Assembly: GCA_964442285.1 (NCBI GenBank)
Contig: CAYTZH010000062.1
Location: forward strand, 1-21,144
Direction: 5' to 3'
DNA length: 21,144 nucleotides
Source: CAYTZH01 sp964442285
Lineage (GTDB): Bacteria; Myxococcota_A; UBA9160; JAFDET01
Every line of letters starts with the position of its first letter. The first letter of the stretch is position 1. Under the pieces are notes generated by a model, which was given only the letters and a program-made list of their open reading frames with translations, was not told where the DNA came from and did no database searches. Shown here in pieces: positions 1 to 8,721 of the stretch. A program made the translations under genes and the position numbers.

Positions 1-1377
1 GCCGTCGATGCCGACGTGGATCTCCCGCTGCTGGAACGCGGGGTCGGCGAGGTTCACGGTCTTGAAGAAGCGCTTGTCGTCGCCGTGGCGCGACCACAGG
101 TCCTCGACGTTCATCCCGAGCGTGGTCACCCGCTCCACCGTCATCTGCTTCTTGAGGTTCACGACGGTGCGCCCGCTCTTGCGGATCTCCTTGGTCCGGT
201 AGCCCACGGTGGCGCCCCCGTGGCTGGACAGGGGTCGCCGCACTCCCTCCTTCTCCTCGCCGACGCCGCCCAGGAGGGCCTCGAAGGGGTTCATGCCGCC
301 GCCCGGGCCCGCCTCCTCCGCGGGGACCGGTCCGATGGGGACGGGCTCGAACATCAGCTCGATCATCCGGGCGTAGACCGTGTCGAGCAGCGCCTCCATC
401 TTGGGATCCGTGCCGCGGGTCTTGAGCTCGACCGCCTGGCTCTCCATGAGCTCGTCGAGGACGCCGCCCGCCGAGCCGCCGATCTGCGGCGCGAGCAGGT
501 AGCCCGCCACCGTGCCCACGCCGGCGCCGCCGGCCGCGCCGATCCCCGCCCCGATCGGCGCCCCGTAGCCGCCGAACAGGGCCCCGATGCCCGCGCCCGC
601 CGCGCCGCCCGCCACGGTCCCCACGGCCATCCCGGCCGGCGCCGTCAGCATCCACAGGGGCAGGTCCACGCCCACGTCCCAGGCCTTGTTCTTCGAGACC
701 TCGTCCCACTTGACGATCAGCTCGGCGTCGAAGGCGTCGGTGAGGCCCTCCGCGGTCATCTCGAAGACCAGGGAGATGTCGGGGCTCGCCATCTTCAGGC
801 TCTCGAGGAGCAGGGTCGCCCGGTCCGGCGGCAGGTCGAAGGAGAGGGCCAGCTGGCTGCCCTCGAGCACCGGGGCGTTGCCGGTAGCGAGCAGGCGCGT
901 CTCCTCCTGGCCCTTGGGGTTGATGATCGAGGAGATCAGGGCGTAGCGACCCTCCTTGAAGATCACCGGCCCCCGCAGGCTCACGGCGTCGTCGTCGGGG
1001 ATCTTCGCCCGGAGCGCCTGCTCCGCCTTGCGGATCAGCCGCTCGGGCGTGTCGTAGGTCACCAGGAAGTGGAGGATGCCGCCGCCCTCCGCCTGGGTGA
1101 TGCCCGCGCCCACCTCCGCCTCGGCCGCCCGATTGATCACGTAGCGCAGGAAGGAGAACTTCGGCTTGCCGCTCTTGTCGGTGGCCAGCCCGGCGGTGCT
1201 CGGGAGGTAGTAGTAGTGGCTCGGGTTGGTGACCGACGGGAAGCACCAGAGCCCCTCCACCCGGGTCCCCCGGTCCATGAGGATCTGCTGGGCCCCGGCC
1301 GGCGACGCGGCCAGCAGGCCGAGCAGCATCGCGGGCAGGACGGCCCGGGCGATCCGACGCCGAAGCACTCGCTCCAT
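1..1377 (-). CDS. Secreted two-domain family protein, member 1 (3' end outside window)
   Basis: I cannot name this family, but the protein is clearly a paralogue of the products at 1398-3471, 3487-5286 and 16577-18772. The start at 1377 follows a GGGAGGGAG-type ribosome site and gives a clean Sec signal peptide (about residues 1-29, ending A-G-A before Q30), so it is exported. Around residues 45-75 it has the family motif HYYYLP...GLA...KFSFLRYV, followed by a GGGILHFLV strand. Near residues 180-200 comes LLLESLKMASPDISLVFEM. Residues about 247-299 are a strikingly glycine/alanine-rich stretch with G-x-x-x-G spacing that looks like a membrane-inserting hairpin. Close to the window edge is TVNLADPAFQQREIHVGIDG, the opening of the C-terminal module. 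The gene is last of a tight leftward run, 20 nt after the preceding stop. At least 459 residues are visible and no stop codon lies in the window. Being a gene and exported is secure; the molecular role is unknown. Confidence 0.88.
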   Translation of the reverse strand, partial: MERVLRRRIARAVLPAMLLGLLAASPAGAQQILMDRGTRVEGLWCFPSVTNPSHYYYLPSTAGLATDKSGKPKFSFLRYVINRAAEAEVGAGITQAEGGGILHFLVTYDTPERLIRKAEQALRAKIPDDDAVSLRGPVIFKEGRYALISSIINPKGQEETRLLATGNAPVLEGSQLALSFDLPPDRATLLLESLKMASPDISLVFEMTAEGLTDAFDAELIVKWDEVSKNKAWDVGVDLPLWMLTAPAGMAVGTVAGGAAGAGIGALFGGYGAPIGAGIGAAGGAGVGTVAGYLLAPQIGGSAGGVLDELMESQAVELKTRGTDPKMEALLDTVYARMIELMFEPVPIGPVPAEEAGPGGGMNPFEALLGGVGEEKEGVRRPLSSHGGATVGYRTKEIRKSGRTVVNLKKQMTVERVTTLGMNVEDLWSRHGDDKRFFKTVNLADPAFQQREIHVGIDG

Positions 1378-1397
1378 CCTCTTTGCTCCCTCCCGGG

Positions 1398-3471
1398 TCA
1401 GTCGGCCTGGGCGAAGAGGTCCTGGAACTGGTCCAGCACCTTTTCCGCGCCGATCTTCCCGAGCTTGCGCGCCGCGTCCTTGGCGGTCTGCCGCGCCGGG
1501 CTCTCCACCAGGATCTCGTCGGGGATCACCGCGTAGATGTAGCGGTCGCCCAGGCGCTTCTCCCAGGGAAGCACCATCCGTCCTTCCTTCTTGTGGTTGA
1601 CGATCAGGCGGTAGGCGAATCCCCGCGTGCCCCGGTCCACGTAAATGGCGTCGGTCTCCAGGGCCTCGCCCCGGGGCGAGACTGCGATCGTGGTGAACTG
1701 CTCCTCGCCGAAGAGCGGGTAGTGGATCTCCGCCGTCACGCGGGCGATGTCACTGGCCTCCATCTGGTCGAGGTCCGCCTCCACCTCGAGGTCCCAGCGC
1801 TCGACGGGCGGGGCCAGGGTCACGCCCTCCCACTTGCCCTGCTGCCACTGGGGATTGGCGGGGAAGAGGTTGCCGCCCCGCAGGCTCCACTGGGCCTGGT
1901 ACTGGTAGACCTCCGAGTTGCGATCTCCCTCCCGGGCATAGGTCATGCTCGCCACCACGCCCCGGTTCTTCAGGTAGTCCTGATCGATGGTGACGCTCTG
2001 CTCGAAGGGGTTCCCCCGGCCCCGCCGCTTCCTCACGTTGACCGTCACGTAGTTGACCATGTCCTCGAAGATCGAGCGCGCCTCCAGGTCCACGATGAAG
2101 CGGATGTCCCGGTGGCTGAAGAAGGGGTCGTTGAGGTTCACCTGCTGGACGCACTTGCGGTTGTCCTTGTTGGCGTCGTACCAGCTCGCCACGTTCGCCA
2201 CCATCTGGTGCTGCCGCTCCACGGCGACCCCGTAGTCGAGCCGGATCACCTCCTTCTTGACCGCCATCTTCGAGGCCATCTCGTCCCGCTTGACGATGTA
2301 GGTGCGCTTCCGCGCCTTCTCCAGGTCGAGGTTCGGCTCGGTGATCGGCTTGACGTCCAGGTTCCCCTGATCCTCCGCGAGCGCGGGCGCCTCGTCCGCG
2401 GGCTCCATGATCCGGTTCACGAAGACCTGGTGCATGGCGTCGATGATCTTGGCGCTGTACTCGTCGTCGGCGTAGCCCGGCTCGAAGTTGAACTGCACCA
2501 CGCCCTGCTCGATCATCGTGTCGAAGACCCGTCGGGTCTCCGTGTCGGTGTAGCGGTAGTCGTCTCGGAGGCCCTTGGCGCGGACGGCGTCGTCGACGAA
2601 CATCACGAAGGGATTCTCATACCGGTAGTAGTCCCGCCGGTTCTTCTTGGTCCGCTTCTTCCGACTGCGCTCGGCCTCGTACTTGCCCTCGAAGGTCTTC
2701 TGGACCTCCTGCATGCGATCCCAGTGGTAGATGATCTCGCCCTTGGCTCCGGGCATCTGCACCCGGTACTTGTAGTCGAGGGCTACCGAGAGGTCCGCGA
2801 TCGACTTCGACTTCTCGACCGTGGCCAGGAAGAGCTGGGCCCCGTACTTGTCCAGGCTGGCCGCCGCGCTCACCTTGCCACCCGGGTAGGTCGGCGCGCG
2901 GCCCGAGCTGACGAGCGACTTCCGCATGCTCTCGTCCTCGAGCACGGCCGAGACGATCCGGAAGGAGCTGGCGTCCGCGGCCTGATCGAGCTCCACCGGG
3001 CCCACCAGCTCTCCGGGCTTCCCGCCGGCCTTGCACTGGGTGCGCACCTTGCTGCGCAGCTCGCGCTCCTGCTGCGTGCTGAGGCTCCACTGCATGAGGA
3101 AGTGGAGCAGTCCGCCCTGCACGCCTCCGGCGTCGGCCTTCTCCTCGGTCGTGTACTTCACGAACAGGAACTCGGGCGTGCCGTCGGGTCGCTTCGCCAG
3201 NNNNNNNNNNNNNNNNNNNNNNNNNNNNNNNNNNNNNNNNNNNNNNNNNNNNNNNNNNNNNNNNNNNNNNNNNNNNNNNNNNNNNNNNNNNNNNNNNNNN
3301 GGCGCGGGTCCCGATCTTGCTGATGTACTCCCCGTAGAGCTTCACGTCGGAGCCATCGCTCAGCTTCACGGTGCACTCGTTGGCGCCGTCGAGAATGACC
3401 GCGTGCAGCGGCGTCGGCGCGACCAGAACGAAGGTCGCCGCGAGCGCGAGCGAGATCGGGGATCGGGTCAT
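1398..3471 (-). CDS. Secreted two-domain family protein, member 2, interrupted by an assembly gap
   Basis: The start at 3471 has an AGGAG site (AGCCAGGAGAGCATC before ATG) and a Sec signal peptide of about 24 residues ending in LHA. Fifty-seven codons are readable before the N run. On the other side the frame resumes with LAKRPDGTPEFLFVKYT and continues for 600 codons to the TGA at 1398-1400. The two halves belong together because member 3 has the same order: signal peptide, about 35 residues, FPRLASKEDGD, EFLCVKY. The missing piece should hold the Tyr-Tyr/Leu-Pro part of the motif. Other family marks are GGLLHFLMQW, a lysine/arginine cluster (RSRKKRTKKNRR, nt about 2635-2680), VNLNDPFFSHRDIRF, then YQYQAQWSLRGGN, LAPPVERWDLEV and a terminal AYRLIVNHKKEGRM strand. 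The last 30 residues form an extra amphipathic helix. It starts 15 nt after member 3 ends. The function is unknown. The exact length is unknown because the gap length is unknown. Confidence 0.85.
3201..3300. other. Assembly gap (100 N) inside member 2
   Basis: One hundred consecutive N, a typical scaffold placeholder. The coding frame ends on a codon boundary at 3301 on one side and resumes on a codon boundary at 3200 on the other, so an intact gene needs a true gap that is a multiple of three, which 100 is not. Apparent reading frames that run through the N are artefacts. Confidence 0.97.
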
Positions 3472-3486
3472 GATGCTCTCCTGGCT

Positions 3487-5286
3487 TCACGGACCCGCGG
3501 CGCCGTCCTCCGGCGCCGGGGGTACGAGGTAGAGATAGTCGGAATCGAGGCCCTGGGCCGTGGACCGCGAGCGTCCACCGCGACCGTGCCAGATCACCCG
3601 CCAGCCGACGGCCTGGTCCCGGTCGTGGTAGATCGAGACGACCGTGGTCGGATCGGGGTCCGTGGCCCGCAGCGTCGCCTTGCGCTGGATCTTGGGCCTT
3701 CCGGCGATCGGCGTGGCGAACTCCACCACCGCCGTGGCGATGCCCTGGGGCCCGAAGAGCGAGCGGTCGGCGTCGATCTCGATCACGCGTTTCTCGAAGG
3801 GCGGCACCAGGGAGACCGCCGGGTCCTCGGTGCGGATCCACTGGCCCTCGTCGGCGGGAACGCCCACGGTCGGCCGGTCGCGCACGCTCCAGCGCACCTG
3901 GTACTCGTACTCGCGCCAGCGCGCGCTCTCCTCGCCCAGGCGCGGATAGAGCAGCTCCTTCACCGTGCGCCCGTTCTTGACGTCCTCGTGGGTGAAGAGC
4001 AGCGAGCGGGTGACGGCGGGCTTCCCGGGGTAGGTCTTGCGGAAGTTGACGCTGACGAAGTTGATCGTGTCCTGGAAGGAGTCCAGGTAGTTGCCGTCGA
4101 TCTGGAAGTGGACGGCGCGCTTCTCGAAGACCGGGTCCTCGAGGTTCACGATCCGGAAGTAGCGCGGGTCCTCCCCGAAGGCCTCGTAGAGGCCGCCCAG
4201 GTTGCCGGCGGAGTCCACCGGGACCCGGATCGTGGTCGAGCGCGAGAGGTTCAGCCGGAAGGTGTTGCGCTGGATGTCGCTGCGCTGCTTCAGGACGTAC
4301 TGGTTGTCGGTGTAGTACGGCCGCTCCCCGCCGAAGATCGGGTCGAGCCAGCCCTGCTCCTGGCGACCCTTGATCTGGTCGGCTGCCACCGCCACCTCCT
4401 TCGGCGGCGCCTCCGCCCAGCCCGCCTGGGCGTCGAAGAGCAGCGAGGTGAGCTTGGTGGTGACCAGCTCCAGCAGGCCATCCATCGCCGTAGTGTCGAG
4501 GCCGAGGCTCTGGGCGCGGTCCGCGACTTCGACCTGGATGTCGCCGCGCCGGACCAGCTCGTCGGCGACGTCGCGGACCTCCTTCTTGCTGAATCCCCCT
4601 TGCACGTTCTCCAGCTCGCTGAAGTGGGTGTAGAGGGTCTCCATCTCCGCCGTCACCACGGCGTTGTAGGCGCGGACCTGGGCCTCGTAGTAGGCCGTGA
4701 TGGCGACCGAGACGTCCGAGGTGGGAGCCCGGAGGGTCTCCCACAGCAGCGTGGCGCCCTCCTGGCCCAGCTTCGCGGCGACCACCGCCTTGGAGCCGGG
4801 CGTGAGCGGCGCCCGGCCGGAGGTGATCACCTTGCGGGTGAAGCCGCCCTCGCCGGTGTCCGAGAGGGTGGCGGAGACCACCCGGAAGCCGCCGAGGCCC
4901 TGCTGGCCGTCCTCGACCGCCTGCATCAGCGGGACGGGTCCGCGCAGCACCGCGCCGGAGACCTCCTGGGCGAGCCTGGCTGCCACCCGCTCCTCGACCT
5001 CGGGCGGCAGGGTGAACTCCACCAGGGCGTGGAAGAGCCCGCCGTTGGTGGCCGCGCCCGCGCCGACGTACTTCACGCACAGGAACTCGAGGACGTCGCC
5101 GTCCTCCTTCGAGGCCAGGCGGGGGAACTGGGGGAGGTAGTAGAAGGCCTTCGGGTCCTGGGTGTCCTGGAGCAACTGCACGCCGTCGATGATGCGCCGG
5201 CCCTCGTCGTAGTGGACGAGCGCTCCGGCCTCGGCCGCGGCCAGCGCCAGCCCGGCGGCGAATGCGAGCGCGGCGAGGGCCCTCAT
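3487..5286 (-). CDS. Secreted two-domain family protein, member 3
   Basis: This is the only complete, ungapped full-length member of the family on the minus strand (599 residues). The ATG at 5286 overlaps the upstream TGA in an ATGA, giving translational coupling. A Sec signal peptide covers about residues 1-20 (MRALAALAFAAGLALAAAEA). The N-terminal module has FYYLPQFPRLASKEDG at about 48-63, then EFLCVKYVGAG and a GGLFHALVEF strand. ATLLWETLRAPTSDVSVAI lies near 180-200. A helical middle contains ELVRRGDIQVEV, the counterpart of RQRGAIRIEYV in the 16577-18772 product. The C-terminal module opens near residue 377 with RIVNLEDPVFEKRAVHFQID, followed by INFVSVNFRK, YEYQVRWSVRD, SLVPPFEKRVIEI and a terminal VGWRVIWHGRGGRS / DYLYLVPP pair. 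The alternating pattern suggests beta-sandwich folds. No catalytic motif is visible, so a structural or binding role is more likely than an enzyme. The family has no name that I can support. Confidence 0.9.
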   Translation of the reverse strand: MRALAALAFAAGLALAAAEAGALVHYDEGRRIIDGVQLLQDTQDPKAFYYLPQFPRLASKEDGDVLEFLCVKYVGAGAATNGGLFHALVEFTLPPEVEERVAARLAQEVSGAVLRGPVPLMQAVEDGQQGLGGFRVVSATLSDTGEGGFTRKVITSGRAPLTPGSKAVVAAKLGQEGATLLWETLRAPTSDVSVAITAYYEAQVRAYNAVVTAEMETLYTHFSELENVQGGFSKKEVRDVADELVRRGDIQVEVADRAQSLGLDTTAMDGLLELVTTKLTSLLFDAQAGWAEAPPKEVAVAADQIKGRQEQGWLDPIFGGERPYYTDNQYVLKQRSDIQRNTFRLNLSRSTTIRVPVDSAGNLGGLYEAFGEDPRYFRIVNLEDPVFEKRAVHFQIDGNYLDSFQDTINFVSVNFRKTYPGKPAVTRSLLFTHEDVKNGRTVKELLYPRLGEESARWREYEYQVRWSVRDRPTVGVPADEGQWIRTEDPAVSLVPPFEKRVIEIDADRSLFGPQGIATAVVEFATPIAGRPKIQRKATLRATDPDPTTVVSIYHDRDQAVGWRVIWHGRGGRSRSTAQGLDSDYLYLVPPAPEDGAAGP

Positions 5287-6554
5287 CCGGGCTCCCCCTC
5301 GGCGGACGGCGAGTCGTCGTCGCCGTCCTGTCGGGCCCGGTGGGTAACGTCCAGGATGCGGCTCCAGCTGGTGCGCTCCCGCCAGTCACCGACTTCCACA
5401 CGGCCGTCGCGGCTCGCGCGGGTGATGCGATAGCGGTAGGGGCGGTCCACGTGGACCGCCACCGGAAACCGGATCGTGCGGGCGTAGAGGTCCGGCTGGC
5501 TGCTCAGGAACTTGGTCTCGAGGGGCACGTCGCGGCCGCCCACCCCCTCCGCCAGGATCTCCACCTTCTTGAAGAAGAGGTCCGGGCGCAGGCCATCGCG
5601 GAAGTCGTAGCAATAGACCTTGAGGGCTGCGTAGCCGGGCGGCGCCTCCTGGTTGAAGTCCACCCGCTCGAAGAGCTCGGGCCAGCGCCGGGCGTCCACC
5701 CGGATCGCGGTCGCGCCGGCGCGGGCGACGCGCGTATGGGTCTCCAGCGCCTCGTCGGACTCCACCGCCGCGGCCTCGAGCATCGACTCGAGCCGGCCCC
5801 GCAGGCTCGACAGCAGGCGCTCCTGGGCATCCCGGTCGCCGTCGGCGGCGTCGAGGGCTCCGGCGATCTGCTCGCGGAGGGTGTCGAGATCGAGAGCCGT
5901 GCCCCGATCGAGCGGCGCCTCGTCGGTGTAGACGCCGCGGGTGAAGAACGCGTACCCCACGGAGAGGACGAGCTCTCCCGCCTGGAGCGCCTTCCAGAAC
6001 AGCTGGGAGGTCTGGGGGTCGAGGGAGAGGGTATAGACCCGCTCGCGCCAGAAGGCGTCTCGGCTCGAGCGGGCCTCGCGGCCGCCATCGGCTTCGAAGT
6101 GCCCGCCCGAGACGCTCCCCACCTCGACGGATTCGCTCGTGGTCCGACGAACGGGCGCGTAGACGAGCACCGCCTCGAAGTCCGCGACCGGGAGCGGTCG
6201 CAGCTCGACCCGGCGCCCCAGGGCGCGGGCCAGGCCCACGCGGGCGGGCGCGAGCTCGGCGGGCGTGGGCCCGTCCATGCGGATGCGCAGGGTCAGGGTG
6301 CTGTGGCTCCCGGTCTCGCCCTCGTTGCCGTAGACCGCGGTCCCCACGTAGCGCATCTGCAGGAAGTGCAGGTCGGGCTTGCCGCGGCGGTCGCGCGCCA
6401 GCTCGAGGTCCCCCGGCTCGAAGTAGAAGAGGCTGCGGTTCTCGTGGTCGGGGTAGAGCGTGAGCGGCCCGGCCGGCCGCGGGTTCGAGAGGTCCGGCAG
6501 CGCCCGCGCGGAGGTCGCGCCCAGGGTCGCGAGCCCCGCGAGCAGGAGGAGCAT
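5283..6554 (-). CDS. Secreted family-related protein, short divergent member (423 aa)
   Basis: The start at 6554 gives MLLLLAGLATLGATSARA, a compact signal peptide cleaved about residue 18. A GTG two codons upstream is an alternative. It begins 11 nt after the previous stop, with a G-rich ribosome site between, and its own TGA overlaps the next ATG. The N-terminal region preserves the family opening in altered form: SLFYFEPGDLELARDRRGKP then HFLQMRYVGTAVYGNEG (residues about 40-80). SQLFWKALQAGELVLSVGYA corresponds to the LLWESL...PDIS segment of the longer members. A charged helical stretch follows (about residues 215-260). The V-N-L-x-D-P-x-F module is not convincingly present. The end, PYRYRITRASRDGRVEVGDW, resembles the terminal strand of the other members. 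It therefore looks like a member shortened in the C-terminal half. Exported, probably periplasmic or surface; function unknown. The reading frame itself continues upstream to 8693, but that part is antisense-like noise over the neighbouring gene. Confidence 0.85.
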   Translation of the reverse strand: MLLLLAGLATLGATSARALPDLSNPRPAGPLTLYPDHENRSLFYFEPGDLELARDRRGKPDLHFLQMRYVGTAVYGNEGETGSHSTLTLRIRMDGPTPAELAPARVGLARALGRRVELRPLPVADFEAVLVYAPVRRTTSESVEVGSVSGGHFEADGGREARSSRDAFWRERVYTLSLDPQTSQLFWKALQAGELVLSVGYAFFTRGVYTDEAPLDRGTALDLDTLREQIAGALDAADGDRDAQERLLSSLRGRLESMLEAAAVESDEALETHTRVARAGATAIRVDARRWPELFERVDFNQEAPPGYAALKVYCYDFRDGLRPDLFFKKVEILAEGVGGRDVPLETKFLSSQPDLYARTIRFPVAVHVDRPYRYRITRASRDGRVEVGDWRERTSWSRILDVTHRARQDGDDDSPSAEGEPG

Positions 6555-6565
6555 CGGCACCCCCC

Positions 6566-8653
6566 TCACGGCGCCGCGGCCTCCTGGGTCGGCAGCGCAC
6601 CGAGGGCCTGCTCGATCACGGCGGAGCCGAGCAGCACGTCGAGGCTCCGGCTCGGGGACCATTCGAGGGACTCGAAGACCCGGCCGTCCCGCATGACCAC
6701 CTCGAGCCGGTATTCGTAGAAGGGCTCCTGCGCGCCGGCTCCCGTGAACTCGCGATCGGTGAGGAAGAGCTGGGCGATCGGATACTCCACGCCGTCCTCC
6801 TCCAGGGCCACGGCGGGGGCCTGGGCGATCCGCTCGCGCTGGGGATCCAGGAACGGGGACCGCAGCACGACGCTGATGCGCTCGGCGCCGGTCGCCTCGA
6901 AGGCATCGCCCGTGGTGAAGACCACGGGACGCGTGGAGGGCGGCGGCGGGATGAAGCGGGCGTCGAAGACGCGCTCGTCGCAGGGCTCGCAGCTCCCATC
7001 CACGCTGTAGTCGACCCACATCAGGAGCGCGCGCTCCTCCAGCCAGGGCGGCACCGTCCAGGCGTTCCAGCGCACCTGCGCCCCGGGCGCAAGCGACGCG
7101 TCCGTGAGCGACCAGGAGTAGACCACGGGATCGTGTCGCTGGATGCCCCCGCCGCCCCGGGGATGGATCACCAGCGCGTGCAGGTAGTGGAGCTGGAGCG
7201 GGTAATAGGTTCCGTTGCTGAAGCCGGCGCCGCGGTCGAAGGGGATCCGCCCGAAGGTGTCCGGGGAGGCCACGTCGATCTCCAGCGGGATCGAGCGCTC
7301 GAAGGCGACCTCGCCCCGCGCGTGGAAGGTGATGCTGCCGCGGATCCCGGCACCGGTACGCAGCAGGCTCTCCAGGTTGAGCAGGCGCCGCACGTCGGTG
7401 GCCCAGGAGACGTCCATCGCCGCGAGCGAGTCGGTGATGCCCTGGACGTTGATGGCATCCGCCGCGACGGTGAACTCGTTGGACGCGCCGCCGAAGAGCG
7501 CCACGTCGGAGCTGGCCATGAGGGGCAGGGGCCGGAGCTCGCGCACGCGGACGATGCCGTCCTCCCCGGAGTGGCGCCGCGCGTAGGCCGCCAGCAGCCG
7601 GCGGACCACCGCGAGCTCCACGGCGTCCACCCCGGACTGCAGCCGGGCCGCCATGAAGACCTCGCCCTCGGCGGAGGCCTGCCCGGCCATGCCGTAGATC
7701 GTGGTCATCTCGTACTGACCGCGCGGGTCCCACGCCAGGTCGTAGCGCGCGGGAACGAAGTAGAAGTAGCCCGTGGCGGGGTTCTCGTCGCCGAACACCT
7801 CGTAGTGGATCCGCAGCACGTCCGAAGGGCGGAGCTTTACCTCGCGGTCGACGTGGAGCCCCTCGAGCAGGTTGACGCTGCGGAGCACGCTCGGCCCCTG
7901 CACGTCCTTGGCGGCAGCCAGCTCGGCCTCGCGCCGGGCCTGGCGCTCCTCGCGCATGAGGGCCAGGTCCCGGTACTGCTTCTCCAGCATCTCGTAGGCG
8001 CGCAGCTGCTGCTCCGGGCGACCCATGCGCGCTGACCCCGCCGAGGTCCGCCCCCCGCTCGGCGGCGGGTCCTCGGACTTCTGGTTCTCCTCCTCGAGCT
8101 TCTTCCGCCGCTCCTCCTCCGCGAGCTTCTTCCGACGCGCCTCGTCCTGCCGGGCACGCTCGTCCCGCTTCTCCCGCTCCCGGGCCTCGATCCGCTCCTT
8201 CTCCCGCTGCAGCCGGGCCCTCCGCTCGGCCTCCTCCATCGCCTTCTGCATCCCGGAGGAGGTCTCCTTCGTCCGGCTCGGCGTGCGCTCGGCCTTGGTC
8301 GTCGCTTCGCGCTGCAGCTGCTGCCCCCGGTAGACGTCGAAGCTGTCCCGTACGAGCGGCTGCGGCGCCCCCAGCCGCTCCGCCCTGAGCACGGAGACCT
8401 GGCGGCTGGCCACCTCGTCGGCCCGGGCCGGCACGAGCCCCTCCACGGGCAGCGGCAGCTCTGCGTCCTCGGAGCCGGCCTCCGCGCCGCGGGTCTGCAG
8501 CAGCCGCGCGGTCGCGCCGATCGGCTGGGGCACGAGGGTGAGCACGGGAGCGGGCTGTGCCCCCGCGCGCGGAGTCGGGGAGGGAGCGCCAGCGCCCAGC
8601 ACGACGAGCGACGCCACCAGGCCTGCGCGCAGCGCGCGAGAGGATCTCGACAT
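6566..8653 (-). CDS. Secreted protein with charged coiled-coil/helix and family-like beta-rich C-terminus (695 aa)
   Basis: The start at 8653 gives an N-terminal signal peptide (hydrophobic about residues 10-23, cleavage near 23 or after the A-G-A at about 32). Residues about 132-200 are almost entirely E, K, R, A and Q (for example EEAERRARLQREKERIEARE), predicting a long coiled coil or single charged helix. The part after residue 250 is beta-rich. It contains VLRSVNLLEGLHVDREVKL and TGYFYFVPARYDLAWDP (about 292-309), which echo two signatures of the neighbouring family although in a different order. It also has a CxxC (S-C-E-P-C-D, near residue 553) and a terminal YEYRLEVVMRDGRVFESLEW strand like that ending the 5283-6554 product. 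First gene of the five-gene secreted block, 68 nt downstream of the YdbH-like gene. No enzyme motif is seen. It may be the most diverged relative, or a separate protein that co-assembles with the family. Confidence 0.85.
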   Translation of the reverse strand: MSRSSRALRAGLVASLVVLGAGAPSPTPRAGAQPAPVLTLVPQPIGATARLLQTRGAEAGSEDAELPLPVEGLVPARADEVASRQVSVLRAERLGAPQPLVRDSFDVYRGQQLQREATTKAERTPSRTKETSSGMQKAMEEAERRARLQREKERIEAREREKRDERARQDEARRKKLAEEERRKKLEEENQKSEDPPPSGGRTSAGSARMGRPEQQLRAYEMLEKQYRDLALMREERQARREAELAAAKDVQGPSVLRSVNLLEGLHVDREVKLRPSDVLRIHYEVFGDENPATGYFYFVPARYDLAWDPRGQYEMTTIYGMAGQASAEGEVFMAARLQSGVDAVELAVVRRLLAAYARRHSGEDGIVRVRELRPLPLMASSDVALFGGASNEFTVAADAINVQGITDSLAAMDVSWATDVRRLLNLESLLRTGAGIRGSITFHARGEVAFERSIPLEIDVASPDTFGRIPFDRGAGFSNGTYYPLQLHYLHALVIHPRGGGGIQRHDPVVYSWSLTDASLAPGAQVRWNAWTVPPWLEERALLMWVDYSVDGSCEPCDERVFDARFIPPPPSTRPVVFTTGDAFEATGAERISVVLRSPFLDPQRERIAQAPAVALEEDGVEYPIAQLFLTDREFTGAGAQEPFYEYRLEVVMRDGRVFESLEWSPSRSLDVLLGSAVIEQALGALPTQEAAAP

Positions 8654-8683
8654 GGAAACGATGGCCCCTGTCTCGAGCGAGCC

Positions 8684-8713
8684 ATTCTCGCATCAGATCG
8701 ATCAGACCAGCAA
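8684..8713 (-). promoter_or_regulatory. Candidate sigma-70-like promoter for the five-gene secreted block
   Basis: Reading the minus strand, TTGCTG (8713-8708) is followed after 18 nt by GAGAAT (8689-8684), 3/6 and 4/6 matches to the -35 and -10 consensus. It sits in the 68-nt gap between the YdbH-like stop and the next ATG, which is visibly less GC-rich than its surroundings. This is suggestive only; the block could equally be read through from the gene upstream. Confidence 0.27.
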
Positions 8714-8721
8714 CCGATTTG

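Noticed and set aside
3158..5401. A minus-strand frame running through the N gap, and similar frames at 2617-3471 and 3031-5433
   Set aside because: They pass through unknown bases whose number is arbitrary, and outside the gap at least one side is a shadow frame.
5283..8693. A single 1136-codon protein fusing the 5283-6554 product to upstream sequence
   Set aside because: The upstream 713 codons are an alternate frame of the 6566-8653 gene with Arg/Gly/Ala-rich nonsense; a good signal peptide starts at 6554.
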